Shown here piece by piece: positions 1 to 5,249 of a stretch of DNA of 7,745 nucleotides (the first letter of the stretch is position 1; each line of letters opens with the position of its first letter). The stretch covers positions 1 through 7,745 of the forward strand of contig CAKAPZ010000042.1 in NCBI GenBank assembly GCA_916720015.1. Direction: 5' to 3'. The notes under the pieces are model-generated. The model was not told where the DNA came from, searched no databases, and was given only the letters and a program-made list of their open reading frames with translations. Position numbers and translations under genes: made by a program. The DNA is from an uncultured Atopobium sp. Lineage in GTDB: Bacteria > Actinomycetota > Coriobacteriia > Coriobacteriales > Atopobiaceae.

Positions 1-53
1 GACTTTCCCACAATGGAGAGAAACTCCTGAACCTGCTCTTTTTCAGTTGCCAT
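1..53 (-). CDS. Start of an unrecognised gene (first 17 codons only)
   Basis: An ATG at 53-51 opens a minus-strand frame that stays open to the left edge and reads MATEKEQVQEFLSIVGK. A good Shine-Dalgarno sequence, AAGGAG (minus strand, about 64-59), lies 5 bases before the ATG, so this is very probably a real start. The visible peptide is charged and mildly amphipathic. It has no signal peptide or membrane helix, and it is too short to assign to a family. The gene lies 56 bases downstream of the two-helix membrane protein gene on the same strand. No terminator is visible between them, so they may share a transcript. Confidence 0.6.
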   Translation of the reverse strand, partial: MATEKEQVQEFLSIVGK

Positions 54-109
54 TACAACTCCTTATCTGTCTGTGAGTCCAAGCTCAAAGACACTTACTG
101 CACAATGAA

Positions 110-709
110 TTAACGCGTCTCTTTGACCTTATGCTGAGCCATAAGCTGCTCAATCTGCTTCTGAATTTCATCAAGCGTAGAGGCCATAAAAGGACGGTTG
201 ATGTCTACAAATTCAAATCCTGAAGGATGGCTTACCCAAGCGCCTTCAAAAAGTAGGCGAAGTGCTTTGCCCTGTCGGATGAGTTTGTAGCTTTTAATCT
301 TGGTATAAGGAACGACAAGTGCTTTTCTCTTGTCGGATTTTGCAAAGATAAATACGTGTTTCTGACCAAAATCAATAACATGAATACCACTGGCAAAACG
401 ACTAAAACGCTTTCCCATGGCACGTGATGCAAACCACGTAATAGTGAGTCCTGCAATAACGCCAACAAGACCCAAAATATTGCCGCTTACATTGGCGTAA
501 ACCCAAAAGAAAAATGTCAGAGCAAGAGCAGCAAACGCCATAAGCAAGTACAGAATTCCCTGAACCATCAAACGAGTTCTGTCTTCAAGAACTTCTAGAA
601 CTAACTGATCTTCAGGAAGCTCTGGAGCAGGCTTTTTGTCAACGCTAAGGCCAAACATATCGCCAAGCACTGACTCAGTAACACTTTTGTTGTTCTTCTC
701 GTCTGCCAT
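110..709 (-). CDS. Two-helix membrane protein of unknown function
   Basis: This 199-residue protein has a charged cytoplasmic-looking N-terminus (residues 1-47). Two adjacent hydrophobic helices follow (about 49-71 and 75-95), joined by a very short turn. A basic patch (RAMGKRFSRF, about 96-105) then leads into a soluble C-terminal domain of about 100 residues rich in beta-prone stretches (HVIDFG, KHVFIFAK, KALVVPYTKIKSYKLI). It ends in a charged helix (about 178-195). A helical hairpin followed by a beta-rich domain resembles bacterial PH-like membrane proteins (DUF304/YcxB type), but that is a guess from architecture with no diagnostic motif. The ATG at 709 is preceded by AAGGA at 5-base spacing. 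The gene follows the PTS operon terminator on the same strand, so it probably has its own promoter, although I see no clear one in 710-808. I do not recognise the family. Confidence 0.8.
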   Translation of the reverse strand: MADEKNNKSVTESVLGDMFGLSVDKKPAPELPEDQLVLEVLEDRTRLMVQGILYLLMAFAALALTFFFWVYANVSGNILGLVGVIAGLTITWFASRAMGKRFSRFASGIHVIDFGQKHVFIFAKSDKRKALVVPYTKIKSYKLIRQGKALRLLFEGAWVSHPSGFEFVDINRPFMASTLDEIQKQIEQLMAQHKVKETR

Positions 710-733
710 GTTTTTCCTTGTTGTGAAGCTTTT

Positions 734-767
734 AAAAGGGCGCCCGCGGGCTTTCCACGAGCGCCCT
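734..767 (-). terminator. Intrinsic terminator of the PTS operon
   Basis: Read on the minus strand, AGGGCGCTCGTGG (767-755) pairs with CCGCGGGCGCCCT (749-737). This gives a 13-bp stem that includes two G·U pairs and closes a 5-base loop (AAAGC). The run TTTT (737-734) follows at once. The GC-rich stem plus U-run lies about 40 bases after the IIC stop codon, in the right orientation to end the IIA-IIB-IIC transcript. On the plus strand the stem is followed by AAG rather than a T-run, so the element works in one direction. It should insulate the downstream membrane-protein gene from the operon. Confidence 0.85.
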
Positions 768-808
768 AAGAAACCGTAGAGCTGAGTAGGTACTACAGAA
801 ATCTAGGC

Positions 809-2116
809 TTAGGCAAGACCAAAGAGTGAGCCGATGCCGTAGATGATAGAACCAACGATGTTGTAGTCAACGTTAGGGAAGGATGCCTCTGCAATTCCCA
901 GCTGAGCAAATGCAGGATAGAGAATCAGAGGACCAGCGGTCAGGAAGATACCAACCAGGAAGGAGCCAAGAAGAGCACCGCGCCATCCACCGTAAGCGTA
1001 ACCACAAACGCCGCAAGTACCACCAGAGAAGAAGCAGATGCCTGCTGCAGGAATCATGATGGTTGGGCTGTGGAATGCAACCATAAGTGCCATTGCAACA
1101 AGGCCGCCAAGGAAGGAGCCAATGAAGCCGATGATGACAGCGTTTGGTGCAAATGGGAAGATTGCAGGACAGTCGACTGCAGGACGTGCATCTGGAATGA
1201 GCTTCTCGGAGATGCCGACAAATGCAGCGGTGATCTCAGCGATGAACTGACGGACGCCGTAAACAAGAACGGACATACCAGCAGCAAACTGAAGACCAGC
1301 AAGGAATGGCCAAATCCACCACATGTCGTTACCAAAGTAGCTGGTGAATGGCTTGTTGTTTGCAAGAGTGTCGCCAAAGTGACCGGTGACAAGGCATGCA
1401 ATAGTAACAACGTAGAACAGAACAATCATGAAGAGAGCAACGGAGAAAACAAAGTCCTTGAAGAGCTTGAAGAACTCTGGGAGCTCCTTAGCCTCTTTCT
1501 CGCCGTCCTCCTCGTTCTTCTTAGCAAAGAGCTTTCCAACGTAACCGGAGAATGCATAACCGATGCAGTTGAAGTGGCCGATTGCGATGGAATCTCCACC
1601 AACAAGCTTGTTTACGAATGGCTGGCACAACGAAGGTAGCGCAGCACCGCAGAAGCCGAGGATGACACCACCAAGAACAATGGTGACCCACATTGGGAGA
1701 CCAAGAGCAATGAAGACCAGTGCAAGTACGCAGGAGAAGTACAGGAAGTGCTGACCAGTCAAGAAGACGGACTTGAATGGGGTAATCTTGGCAAACACAA
1801 GGTTCATGATGAAGCCAAGGACCATTACAAGAGCAACCTCAGTACCATAGGTATTCAGTGCAAGAGCAGTTGCGACCTCAACCTGGGTTACAACGCCCTT
1901 GACAGCGAATGCACGACTAAACATATCGCTGAAGATATTGACCTGAGCGGACATAGCGCTAGAACCAATGTTGAAGATCATGAAGCCAATAATGGTCTTC
2001 ACAGTTCCGGAGAAGACGTCCACAGCGGACTTCTTCTGCAGCAAGAGGCCGACAAGAGCAATAATGCCCATGATGACGGCTGTGTCTCTGAGCTGCATGA
2101 GAATTGCATTGAGCAT
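809..2116 (-). CDS. ulaA: PTS transporter subunit IIC, ascorbate (UlaA/SgaT) family
   Basis: This 435-residue polytopic membrane protein is the sugar-translocating permease of a PTS. Its family is the ascorbate-type EIIC (EIIC-GAT superfamily). Shared landmarks with E. coli UlaA, compared from memory, include GTVKTIIGFM (37-46), SIAIGH (176-181), the block GVRQFIAEI..AFVGISEKLIP (287-308), AVDCPAIFPFAPNAV (313-327) and GGWRGALL (376-383). About ten or more hydrophobic segments are visible. One acidic and basic loop (about 198-220) is probably cytoplasmic and could meet IIB. The residues just after His181 are FN, whereas UlaA has QQ there, so the transported sugar may not be ascorbate. An unusual cluster of cysteines (C361, C368, C371) lies near the C-terminus. 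The ATG at 2116 has a modest AAGGGA Shine-Dalgarno sequence about 7 bases upstream. The gene is last in the operon, 162 bases after IIB, and is followed by a strong terminator. The gene symbol marks the family, not a proven substrate. Confidence 0.9.
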   Translation of the reverse strand: MLNAILMQLRDTAVIMGIIALVGLLLQKKSAVDVFSGTVKTIIGFMIFNIGSSAMSAQVNIFSDMFSRAFAVKGVVTQVEVATALALNTYGTEVALVMVLGFIMNLVFAKITPFKSVFLTGQHFLYFSCVLALVFIALGLPMWVTIVLGGVILGFCGAALPSLCQPFVNKLVGGDSIAIGHFNCIGYAFSGYVGKLFAKKNEEDGEKEAKELPEFFKLFKDFVFSVALFMIVLFYVVTIACLVTGHFGDTLANNKPFTSYFGNDMWWIWPFLAGLQFAAGMSVLVYGVRQFIAEITAAFVGISEKLIPDARPAVDCPAIFPFAPNAVIIGFIGSFLGGLVAMALMVAFHSPTIMIPAAGICFFSGGTCGVCGYAYGGWRGALLGSFLVGIFLTAGPLILYPAFAQLGIAEASFPNVDYNIVGSIIYGIGSLFGLA

Positions 2117-2176
2117 GCGTAATCCCTTTCAGCAAATAAACCGACGAACCTACTCAGATAAGTTCTCTCAATCAAG

Positions 2177-2195
2177 TGACAAGTACCTCTTGTCA
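2177..2195 (-). promoter_or_regulatory. Second hairpin in the IIB-IIC spacer
   Basis: TGACAAG (2177-2183) and CTTGTCA (2189-2195) form a perfect 7-bp inverted repeat around a 5-base loop. The hairpin lies directly after the larger 2200-2261 hairpin in the leftward transcript and about 60 bases before the IIC start codon. There is no U-run after it, so it is not a standard intrinsic terminator. It may act with its larger neighbour in setting mRNA stability or the amount of IIC made. That role is inference. Confidence 0.55.
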
Positions 2196-2199
2196 AAGG

Positions 2200-2261
2200 T
2201 TTGGCGAGAGCTTCTCGCCGAAGGCAACTCATGTTGCGTATGACGAGAAGCTCCCGCCAAA
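2200..2261 (-). promoter_or_regulatory. Long hairpin in the IIB-IIC spacer
   Basis: Arms at 2200-2217 and 2244-2261 form an 18-bp stem. The only non-Watson-Crick position (2207/2254) is G·U in the leftward transcript but A·C on the other strand, so the structure suits the PTS operon RNA. The 26-base loop holds a nested hairpin, GCAAC-TCAT-GTTGC (2224-2237). The 3' arm is followed by CCTTTGACAAG, with no T-run, which argues against simple termination. Hairpins of this kind between PTS genes can stop 3'-5' decay or mark RNA processing sites and so uncouple the level of the membrane subunit from the soluble ones. Which of these applies here is not visible. Confidence 0.7.
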
Positions 2262-2278
2262 AAGATACAAAGGGGAGC

Positions 2279-2578
2279 TTATGCGTTGTGCTCTGCGAGC
2301 CAAGCGGTGAGCTTTTCCTTCATCTCTACCTTGTCGACAATGTTGGTGATACCAACTGCAGAAGGAACGCGATCGTCAGCATTGAGCTCATCAGTGAGGT
2401 CAGACATGGTAATAACAAGATCGCCATTGAAACCAATCAGGGAATCCAGATTACCGTGCTCAGTCTCGATTGGAAGATCATTCTCTTTGATGACCTGGTC
2501 AATCTTGATCTTGAGCATCATGGAAGAACCCATACCTGCACGGCAGCAAACCAGTGCGTGGAACTTCTTATCAGCCAT
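2279..2578 (-). CDS. PTS subunit IIB, ascorbate/lactose-type (UlaB-like)
   Basis: This 99-residue cytoplasmic phosphocarrier accepts phosphate from IIA and gives it to the sugar moving through IIC. The N-terminal strand LVCC ends at the phosphocysteine loop C12-R-A-G-M-G-S-S19. It fits the family pattern CxxGxGSS with Cys12 as the phosphorylated residue. Cys11 is an extra neighbour. The following helix MMLKIKIDQVI resembles the MIMKMKVDQF stretch of E. coli UlaB. DLVITMSDL (about 53-61) and the C-terminal helix complete a Rossmann-like IIB domain of normal length. The start codon overlaps the IIA stop by one base (TAATG), which suggests coupled translation. A GGAAGG/GTAGG Shine-Dalgarno region lies just upstream, inside the end of IIA. 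Confidence 0.9.
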   Translation of the reverse strand: MADKKFHALVCCRAGMGSSMMLKIKIDQVIKENDLPIETEHGNLDSLIGFNGDLVITMSDLTDELNADDRVPSAVGITNIVDKVEMKEKLTAWLAEHNA

Positions 2579-3033
2579 TACAACCTACCTTCCTTTGCGT
2601 GGACAAGGTCCACAACATCTTTTGGTGACTGAGCTTTTTCAAGCTGAGCAAAGAAATCTGGATCGCTCAGCAATTCAACAAGGGACTGAAGGGCACTAAG
2701 GTGGCCTTCACTATCTTTTGCTGCAAGTGGGAAAAGAAACTTAACTGGATCGTTGTCTTTGCTGCCAAACTCAACAGAATCCTTAAGCACGGTAATGCCT
2801 ACTGCAGGCTCAAGTGCGCCGGACTCAGGACGTGCGTGAGGAAGAGCAACATGCTCGGTAATAACAATATAAGGGCCGAGTTCGTTGACTCCTTTAATGA
2901 TGTCATCAACATAGCCCTCAGTTACTTTTTTGTTATCAACGAGTGGTTGTGCAGATTTTCTAATTGCATCTTCCCAGTTAGAAGCTACAACATTGAGCTG
3001 CACCAGGTCTTCGGTAAGGAGATCACTTAACAC
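2578..3033 (-). CDS. PTS subunit IIA, mannitol/fructose/ascorbate-type (UlaC-like)
   Basis: This 151-residue soluble phosphocarrier takes phosphate from HPr and passes it to IIB. It is a type-2 EIIA domain (PF00359 family) covering essentially the whole protein. The phosphorylation site is His66 in ALPHARPE (63-70), the same motif as in UlaC-type IIA proteins. The second conserved histidine is His111 in DSEGHLSALQSL. GPYIVI before the active site and VKFLFPLAA before His111 are also typical. The start is taken as GTG at 3033: an AAGG Shine-Dalgarno sequence lies 7 bases upstream, and no early in-frame ATG gives a full domain. It is the first gene of the IIA-IIB-IIC operon, divergent from the DeoR-type regulator. 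No sugar-processing enzyme accompanies it, so the substrate is open. Confidence 0.9.
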   Translation of the reverse strand: MLSDLLTEDLVQLNVVASNWEDAIRKSAQPLVDNKKVTEGYVDDIIKGVNELGPYIVITEHVALPHARPESGALEPAVGITVLKDSVEFGSKDNDPVKFLFPLAAKDSEGHLSALQSLVELLSDPDFFAQLEKAQSPKDVVDLVHAKEGRL

Positions 3034-3056
3034 AGCGCTACCTTGCCTTTCTCTTT

Positions 3057-3086
3057 ATGAGACACATTGGCTCAAAGCCGTCTCAT
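3057..3086 (-). promoter_or_regulatory. Stem-loop in the PTS operon leader
   Basis: ATGAGAC (3057-3063) and GTCTCAT (3080-3086) are perfect inverted repeats. Inside them GGCT (3069-3072) and AGCC (3076-3079) close a 3-base loop. In the leftward RNA this gives an 11-bp stem with a single 5-base bulge (AATGT). It ends just before the purine-rich Shine-Dalgarno region of the IIA gene. It could be a 5' stabilising stem, an operator dyad or a protein-binding leader. No U-run follows on that strand, so it is not a normal terminator. Confidence 0.5.
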
Positions 3087-3105
3087 GACAAGTCTTAATA
3101 ACTTG

Positions 3106-3136
3106 ATAATATGCCACGAAACGTTCTTAACTTCAA
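3106..3136 (-). promoter_or_regulatory. Weak candidate promoter for the PTS operon
   Basis: On the minus strand TATTAT (3111-3106) could be a -10 element, with TTGAAG (3136-3131) as a -35 at a long 19-base spacing. Neither match is strong. The position is plausible: transcription would begin near 3100, just before the leader hairpin. A weak promoter that depends on or is blocked by a regulator would fit, but this remains a tentative call. Confidence 0.3.
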
Positions 3137-3138
3137 TC

Positions 3139-3165
3139 AACTTTACTAAAACAGTAATCAAAGTT
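3139..3165. repeat. Interrupted dyad upstream of the PTS promoter
   Basis: AACTTT (3139-3144) and AAAGTT (3160-3165) are inverted repeats. Within them, TACT (3144-3147) and AGTA (3153-3156) form an inner inverted pair. The dyad lies just upstream of the candidate PTS promoter and runs directly into a TGTTCAT half-site at 3165. It may be part of a regulator binding site. In AT-rich DNA some such symmetry is expected by chance. Confidence 0.35.
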
Positions 3166-3171
3166 GTTCAT
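3165..3171 (+). promoter_or_regulatory. TGTTCAT half-site, copy 1
   Basis: This is the first copy of TGTTCAT in the divergent region, about 30 bases upstream of the candidate PTS -35. The same 7-mer recurs at 3211-3217 and, inverted, at 3369-3375, with a 6-of-7 inverted copy at 3224-3230. Several DeoR-family repressors bind repeated TGTTC-like half-sites (GlpR is an example), so this is a candidate operator piece. Confidence 0.4.
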
Positions 3172-3210
3172 ATTTTTTCAGCGCATCTTTTGTCCATGTA
3201 GCTATACAAA

Positions 3211-3230
3211 TGTTCATGTTTTTATGAACG
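3211..3230. promoter_or_regulatory. Candidate operator: GTTCAT / ATGAAC dyad
   Basis: GTTCAT (3212-3217) and ATGAAC (3224-3229) form a 6-bp inverted repeat with a 6-base spacer. The layout resembles the TGTTCG...CGAACA operators of the DeoR-family protein GlpR. The dyad sits near the middle of the divergent region, where one regulator could act on both promoters. This is the best single operator candidate in the window. The link to the neighbouring regulator is inferred from position. Confidence 0.5.
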
Positions 3231-3281
3231 TAATCGAAGCGCCTTCTATTATCCCATGTAAAGTTTATATGTTAAATTTTT

Positions 3282-3287
3282 TATAAT
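3282..3287 (+). promoter_or_regulatory. Candidate -10 box for the regulator gene
   Basis: A perfect TATAAT lies after a T-run, about 125 bases upstream of the regulator start codon. The -35 region at 17-base spacing (TAAAGT, 3259-3264) is poor, so the promoter may be weak or activated, or the match may be a chance one in AT-rich DNA. If used, the leader would be roughly 120 bases and would contain the palindrome at 3366-3379, which would suit autoregulation. Confidence 0.35.
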
Positions 3288-3365
3288 CTAAAACATTCAT
3301 ATATATTTACACTATTATTTTCCGAAATATCTTGATATCCTTCTTCTGATGTTCTATTTTATTGA

Positions 3366-3379
3366 TGAATGAACATTCA
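3366..3379. promoter_or_regulatory. Palindrome TGAATG-AA-CATTCA before the regulator
   Basis: This is a 6-bp inverted repeat with a 2-base spacer that contains ATGAACA, the inverse of TGTTCAT, at 3369-3375. It lies 35 bases before the chosen regulator start, downstream of the candidate -10. It is a plausible roadblock-type site for autoregulation. It also covers an in-frame upstream ATG (3369) that is not used here as the start because it has no ribosome binding site. Confidence 0.4.
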
Positions 3380-3400
3380 AAGAAAAAATGTTGCTCATAA

Positions 3401-3407
3401 AGGGAGG
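3401..3407 (+). promoter_or_regulatory. Ribosome binding site that decides the regulator start
   Basis: AGGGAGG, a near-perfect Shine-Dalgarno sequence, lies 6 bases before the ATG at 3414. The alternative in-frame ATG at 3369 has only AT-rich sequence upstream. The site therefore favours the 260-residue protein over a 275-residue one. Confidence 0.8.
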
Positions 3408-3413
3408 GCATTT

Positions 3414-4196
3414 ATGAAGAGGAGTAAGGCTTACGTAGATTCACGTCGCGAGGCAATTACTGAGTTGCTAGAAAAAGAGGGACAAGCAAGTGTTTTAGAG
3501 CTTGCTGATCACTTTGAGGTCTCTTCTTTGACTATCAGACGTGACCTGGACTTTCTTGAGAAGCGCGGCATCCTGACTCGTCAGTATGGCATTGCTACCC
3601 TGCTTAATCCTTATGGTCGTCCTTCTGGCTCAAGGCAGATTCGCTCTAACAAAGCAATTGCCCGCGAGGCCGCTCGCTACGTTGAGGATGGCGATTGTAT
3701 CTTCATCAACACCAGCTCCGTTGCTCTTGGGATGCTTGAGTGGATTGAGGCTCACGACGTAACCGTTGTTACAAACAACGGCAAAGCTCTGTTGCTTGAG
3801 GACATCCACGATCTTTCTATCATCCTTACTGGTGGTGACATCCGTCCTCCACGCGCTTCCATGACTGGTGATACCGCTCTTGAGTGCATCCAGCACATTA
3901 CCGCTGCTAAATGCTTCTTGGGCTGCACGGGTTTCTCGGGAGAATTTGGTCTTACTTCTGCAACAGCTCCTGAGCCAGCAATTAACGCTCAGATGCTCAA
4001 GCGCTCTAGAAAGCACTATGTTGTCGCAGATTCTTCTAAGCTAGGCACTACTTCCAACTTCCAATTTGGTTCTGCAGAAGACATTGACCTGCTCATTACT
4101 GATACAGGCGCAACTGATGAGCAGATCAAAGAGCTCAAAGCCGCAGGACTTAAGGATGTTGTCTGCGTCACTCCTTCTATTCTTCCTGCTAAGTAA
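3414..4196 (+). CDS. DeoR-family transcriptional regulator
   Basis: This 260-residue regulator has the standard DeoR layout. The N-terminal winged helix-turn-helix (about 10-58) includes ASVLELADHFEVSSLTIRRD, with the recognition helix SSLTIRRDL, which is typical of the family. The C-terminal sugar-phosphate sensing domain (about 76-255, DeoRC) carries SNKAIAREAA (78-87), FINTSSVAL (97-105), VTNNGKAL (119-126), LTGGDIRP (138-145) and VADSSKLG (204-211). The phosphate-binding loop NTSS replaces the commoner D-S-G-T; E. coli UlaR also departs from it with NCGS, as I recall. The usual mechanism is repression relieved by a phosphorylated sugar. The gene is divergent from the ascorbate-type PTS operon, and half-sites in the shared region make the operon its likely target, along with itself. 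The ATG at 3414 was chosen over 3369 because of the AGGGAGG site. A terminator follows 33 bases after the stop. Confidence 0.92.
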   Translation: MKRSKAYVDSRREAITELLEKEGQASVLELADHFEVSSLTIRRDLDFLEKRGILTRQYGIATLLNPYGRPSGSRQIRSNKAIAREAARYVEDGDCIFINTSSVALGMLEWIEAHDVTVVTNNGKALLLEDIHDLSIILTGGDIRPPRASMTGDTALECIQHITAAKCFLGCTGFSGEFGLTSATAPEPAINAQMLKRSRKHYVVADSSKLGTTSNFQFGSAEDIDLLITDTGATDEQIKELKAAGLKDVVCVTPSILPAK

Positions 4197-4229
4197 GACT
4201 TGCGCTTTATTATTTCTTAAGCGAACACA

Positions 4230-4260
4230 AAAATGGCGGCCTTTTACAGGTCGCCATTTT
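4230..4260. terminator. Bidirectional terminator between regulator and yitT
   Basis: AAAATGGCGGCCT (4230-4242) pairs with AGGTCGCCATTTT (4248-4260) around a 5-base loop. The one imperfect position is G·U in the rightward RNA and C·A in the leftward RNA. T-rich tails follow in both directions (TTTT to the right, TTTTT to the left). It lies between two converging genes and should end the regulator transcript and the secA-prfB-yitT transcript. It is slightly better matched rightward. Confidence 0.88.
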
Positions 4261-4264
4261 ACAT

Positions 4265-4278
4265 CGTAAATTTTTACG
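4265..4278. repeat. Short palindrome CGTAAA-TT-TTTACG
   Basis: A perfect 6-bp inverted repeat with a 2-base spacer lies just to the right of the bidirectional terminator, between converging genes. The loop is too short for a stable RNA hairpin. It may be a chance feature. I know no binding protein for it. Confidence 0.3.
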
Positions 4279-4351
4279 TACAATCGGATCCAGCCACACG
4301 CACCCACCGAAGTTCAACAAGACTATCTGTCAAGCAGCTTACTGGCCAAAT

Positions 4352-4371
4352 AGCGATTAGCAGCGATTAGC
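4352..4371. repeat. Tandem 10-base repeat at the yitT stop codon
   Basis: AGCGATTAGC occurs twice head to tail (4352-4361 and 4362-4371). The second copy contains the yitT stop codon. The unit is not a multiple of three, so it looks like a small slippage duplication just past the end of the gene. No function is suggested. Confidence 0.6.
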
Positions 4372-5248
4372 TTTCCAAAGCCTCAAATGACTTAAAGCCT
4401 TCGCCGATTGCCTCGTGCACCTCTGAAACAAATACCAGTGCATCGGAGTCAATCTCGGAAACGATAACTTTCAGCTGAACAACCTCCGTACGACCAAGAA
4501 CGCACATCAAAACAGGCTTGTGCGCACCACTCCACAGTCCGCGCGCTTGAAGCTCCGTACAGCCACGATTAAGGTTATAAAGAATCTCGTGAGCGATTGC
4601 ATCGTGCTCAGAAGAAATAATATAAACGCAACGCTCGGACCTTGGTCCGTCGATGACAAAGTCAATCATTTTTCCTGTAACAAAGATTGCCAGAGCAGAA
4701 TACAGACCGTTTTCTAGCGAGAAGACCGGAATAGCCGCAATAATAATGACAATATCAACAACGATGATTGCGGTACCTGATGGAATACCAAAGCGCTTGG
4801 AAACCGCCTGAGCAATGATATCTGTACCGCCGGTATTTCCGCCCGCCCTAAATACAAGGCCAAGGCCAAAACCACAGATAATACTGCCCCATAGAGCAGC
4901 AAGCATAAGATCATTGGCGCCAAGAGCTGGTAAAAACGGTGCAAATAAATCGACAAAAATACTGGAAATCAAGAAGCCTACGACGCTCTTGAGCAAATAT
5001 TTTCTATTTCCACTTTTTGCAACAAAAGCCATCAAAATGATATTCATAGCGATTGTTTGCATACCAACAGGCAGGTCAAATCCAAAAGGTAGCGCAACGG
5101 CCCTAATAACCGTTGCAAAACCGGTAATACCACCAGCAGCAAGTCCGTTTGGAACTTCAAAAACATCAAGGCCAACTGCAAAAATTGCACAGCCAAGGAC
5201 GATAAAGAACGAGTCTTTAAAGGTCTTTTGCCAAGTAGATTTTTGCAC
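4367..5248 (-). CDS. YitT-family membrane protein (YitT + DUF2179 domains)
   Basis: This 293-residue protein has the two-part YitT family structure. The membrane part (about 12-196) has six likely helices: 13-31, 60-77, 84-108, 114-133, 157-177 and 183-196. It carries family-type glycine motifs GGITG (39-43) and RAGGNTGGTDI (134-144). The soluble C-terminal DUF2179 domain (about 205-288) shows LNRGCTEL, KPVLMCVLGR and EIDSDALVFVSEVHEAIGEGF, as expected. The biochemical role of the family is not established. The start is taken as GTG at 5248: AAAGGA lies 5 bases upstream, within the last codons of prfB. An upstream in-frame ATG at 5302 would need 18 extra residues inside prfB and has no better ribosome site. 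The gap to the prfB stop is one base, so translation is probably coupled. It is the last gene of the secA-prfB-yitT run, followed by the two-way terminator. Confidence 0.88.
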   Translation of the reverse strand: MQKSTWQKTFKDSFFIVLGCAIFAVGLDVFEVPNGLAAGGITGFATVIRAVALPFGFDLPVGMQTIAMNIILMAFVAKSGNRKYLLKSVVGFLISSIFVDLFAPFLPALGANDLMLAALWGSIICGFGLGLVFRAGGNTGGTDIIAQAVSKRFGIPSGTAIIVVDIVIIIAAIPVFSLENGLYSALAIFVTGKMIDFVIDGPRSERCVYIISSEHDAIAHEILYNLNRGCTELQARGLWSGAHKPVLMCVLGRTEVVQLKVIVSEIDSDALVFVSEVHEAIGEGFKSFEALES

Positions 5249-5249
5249 A

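Larger units (their letters stand above)
3034..3413. promoter_or_regulatory. Divergent control region between the PTS operon and its regulator
   Basis: This stretch of about 380 bases holds no credible gene and is much richer in A and T than its neighbours, especially 3121-3370. It contains the leader of the PTS operon, candidate promoters in both directions, several dyads and at least four copies of a TGTTCA(T)-type half-site. The individual elements are listed separately. An 8-codon frame at 3349-3372 has no ribosome binding site and is not counted as a gene. Confidence 0.7.

Noticed and set aside
1070..1639. Plus-strand open frame of 189 codons inside the IIC gene
   Set aside because: It is antisense to a well-supported permease. 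It has no recognisable domain and a composition typical of a shadow frame.
2200..2261. Long IIB-IIC hairpin as an intrinsic terminator
   Set aside because: The leftward strand has CCTTTGACAAG after the stem rather than a U-run, and IIC is needed downstream for a working transporter.
2201..2632. Plus-strand frames of 137-143 codons over IIB and the IIB-IIC spacer
   Set aside because: They are the complement of a clear IIB gene and a hairpin spacer. Two overlapping frames in the same place are typical of shadows.
3349..3372. Eight-codon frame (MFYFIDE) that could be a leader peptide
   Set aside because: It has no Shine-Dalgarno sequence and no run of regulatory codons, and such frames are expected by chance in AT-rich DNA.
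3369..3413. Upstream ATG start at 3369 for the DeoR-type regulator
   Set aside because: It has no ribosome binding site and lies in a palindrome. AGGGAGG sits 6 bases before the ATG at 3414, which gives normal family length.
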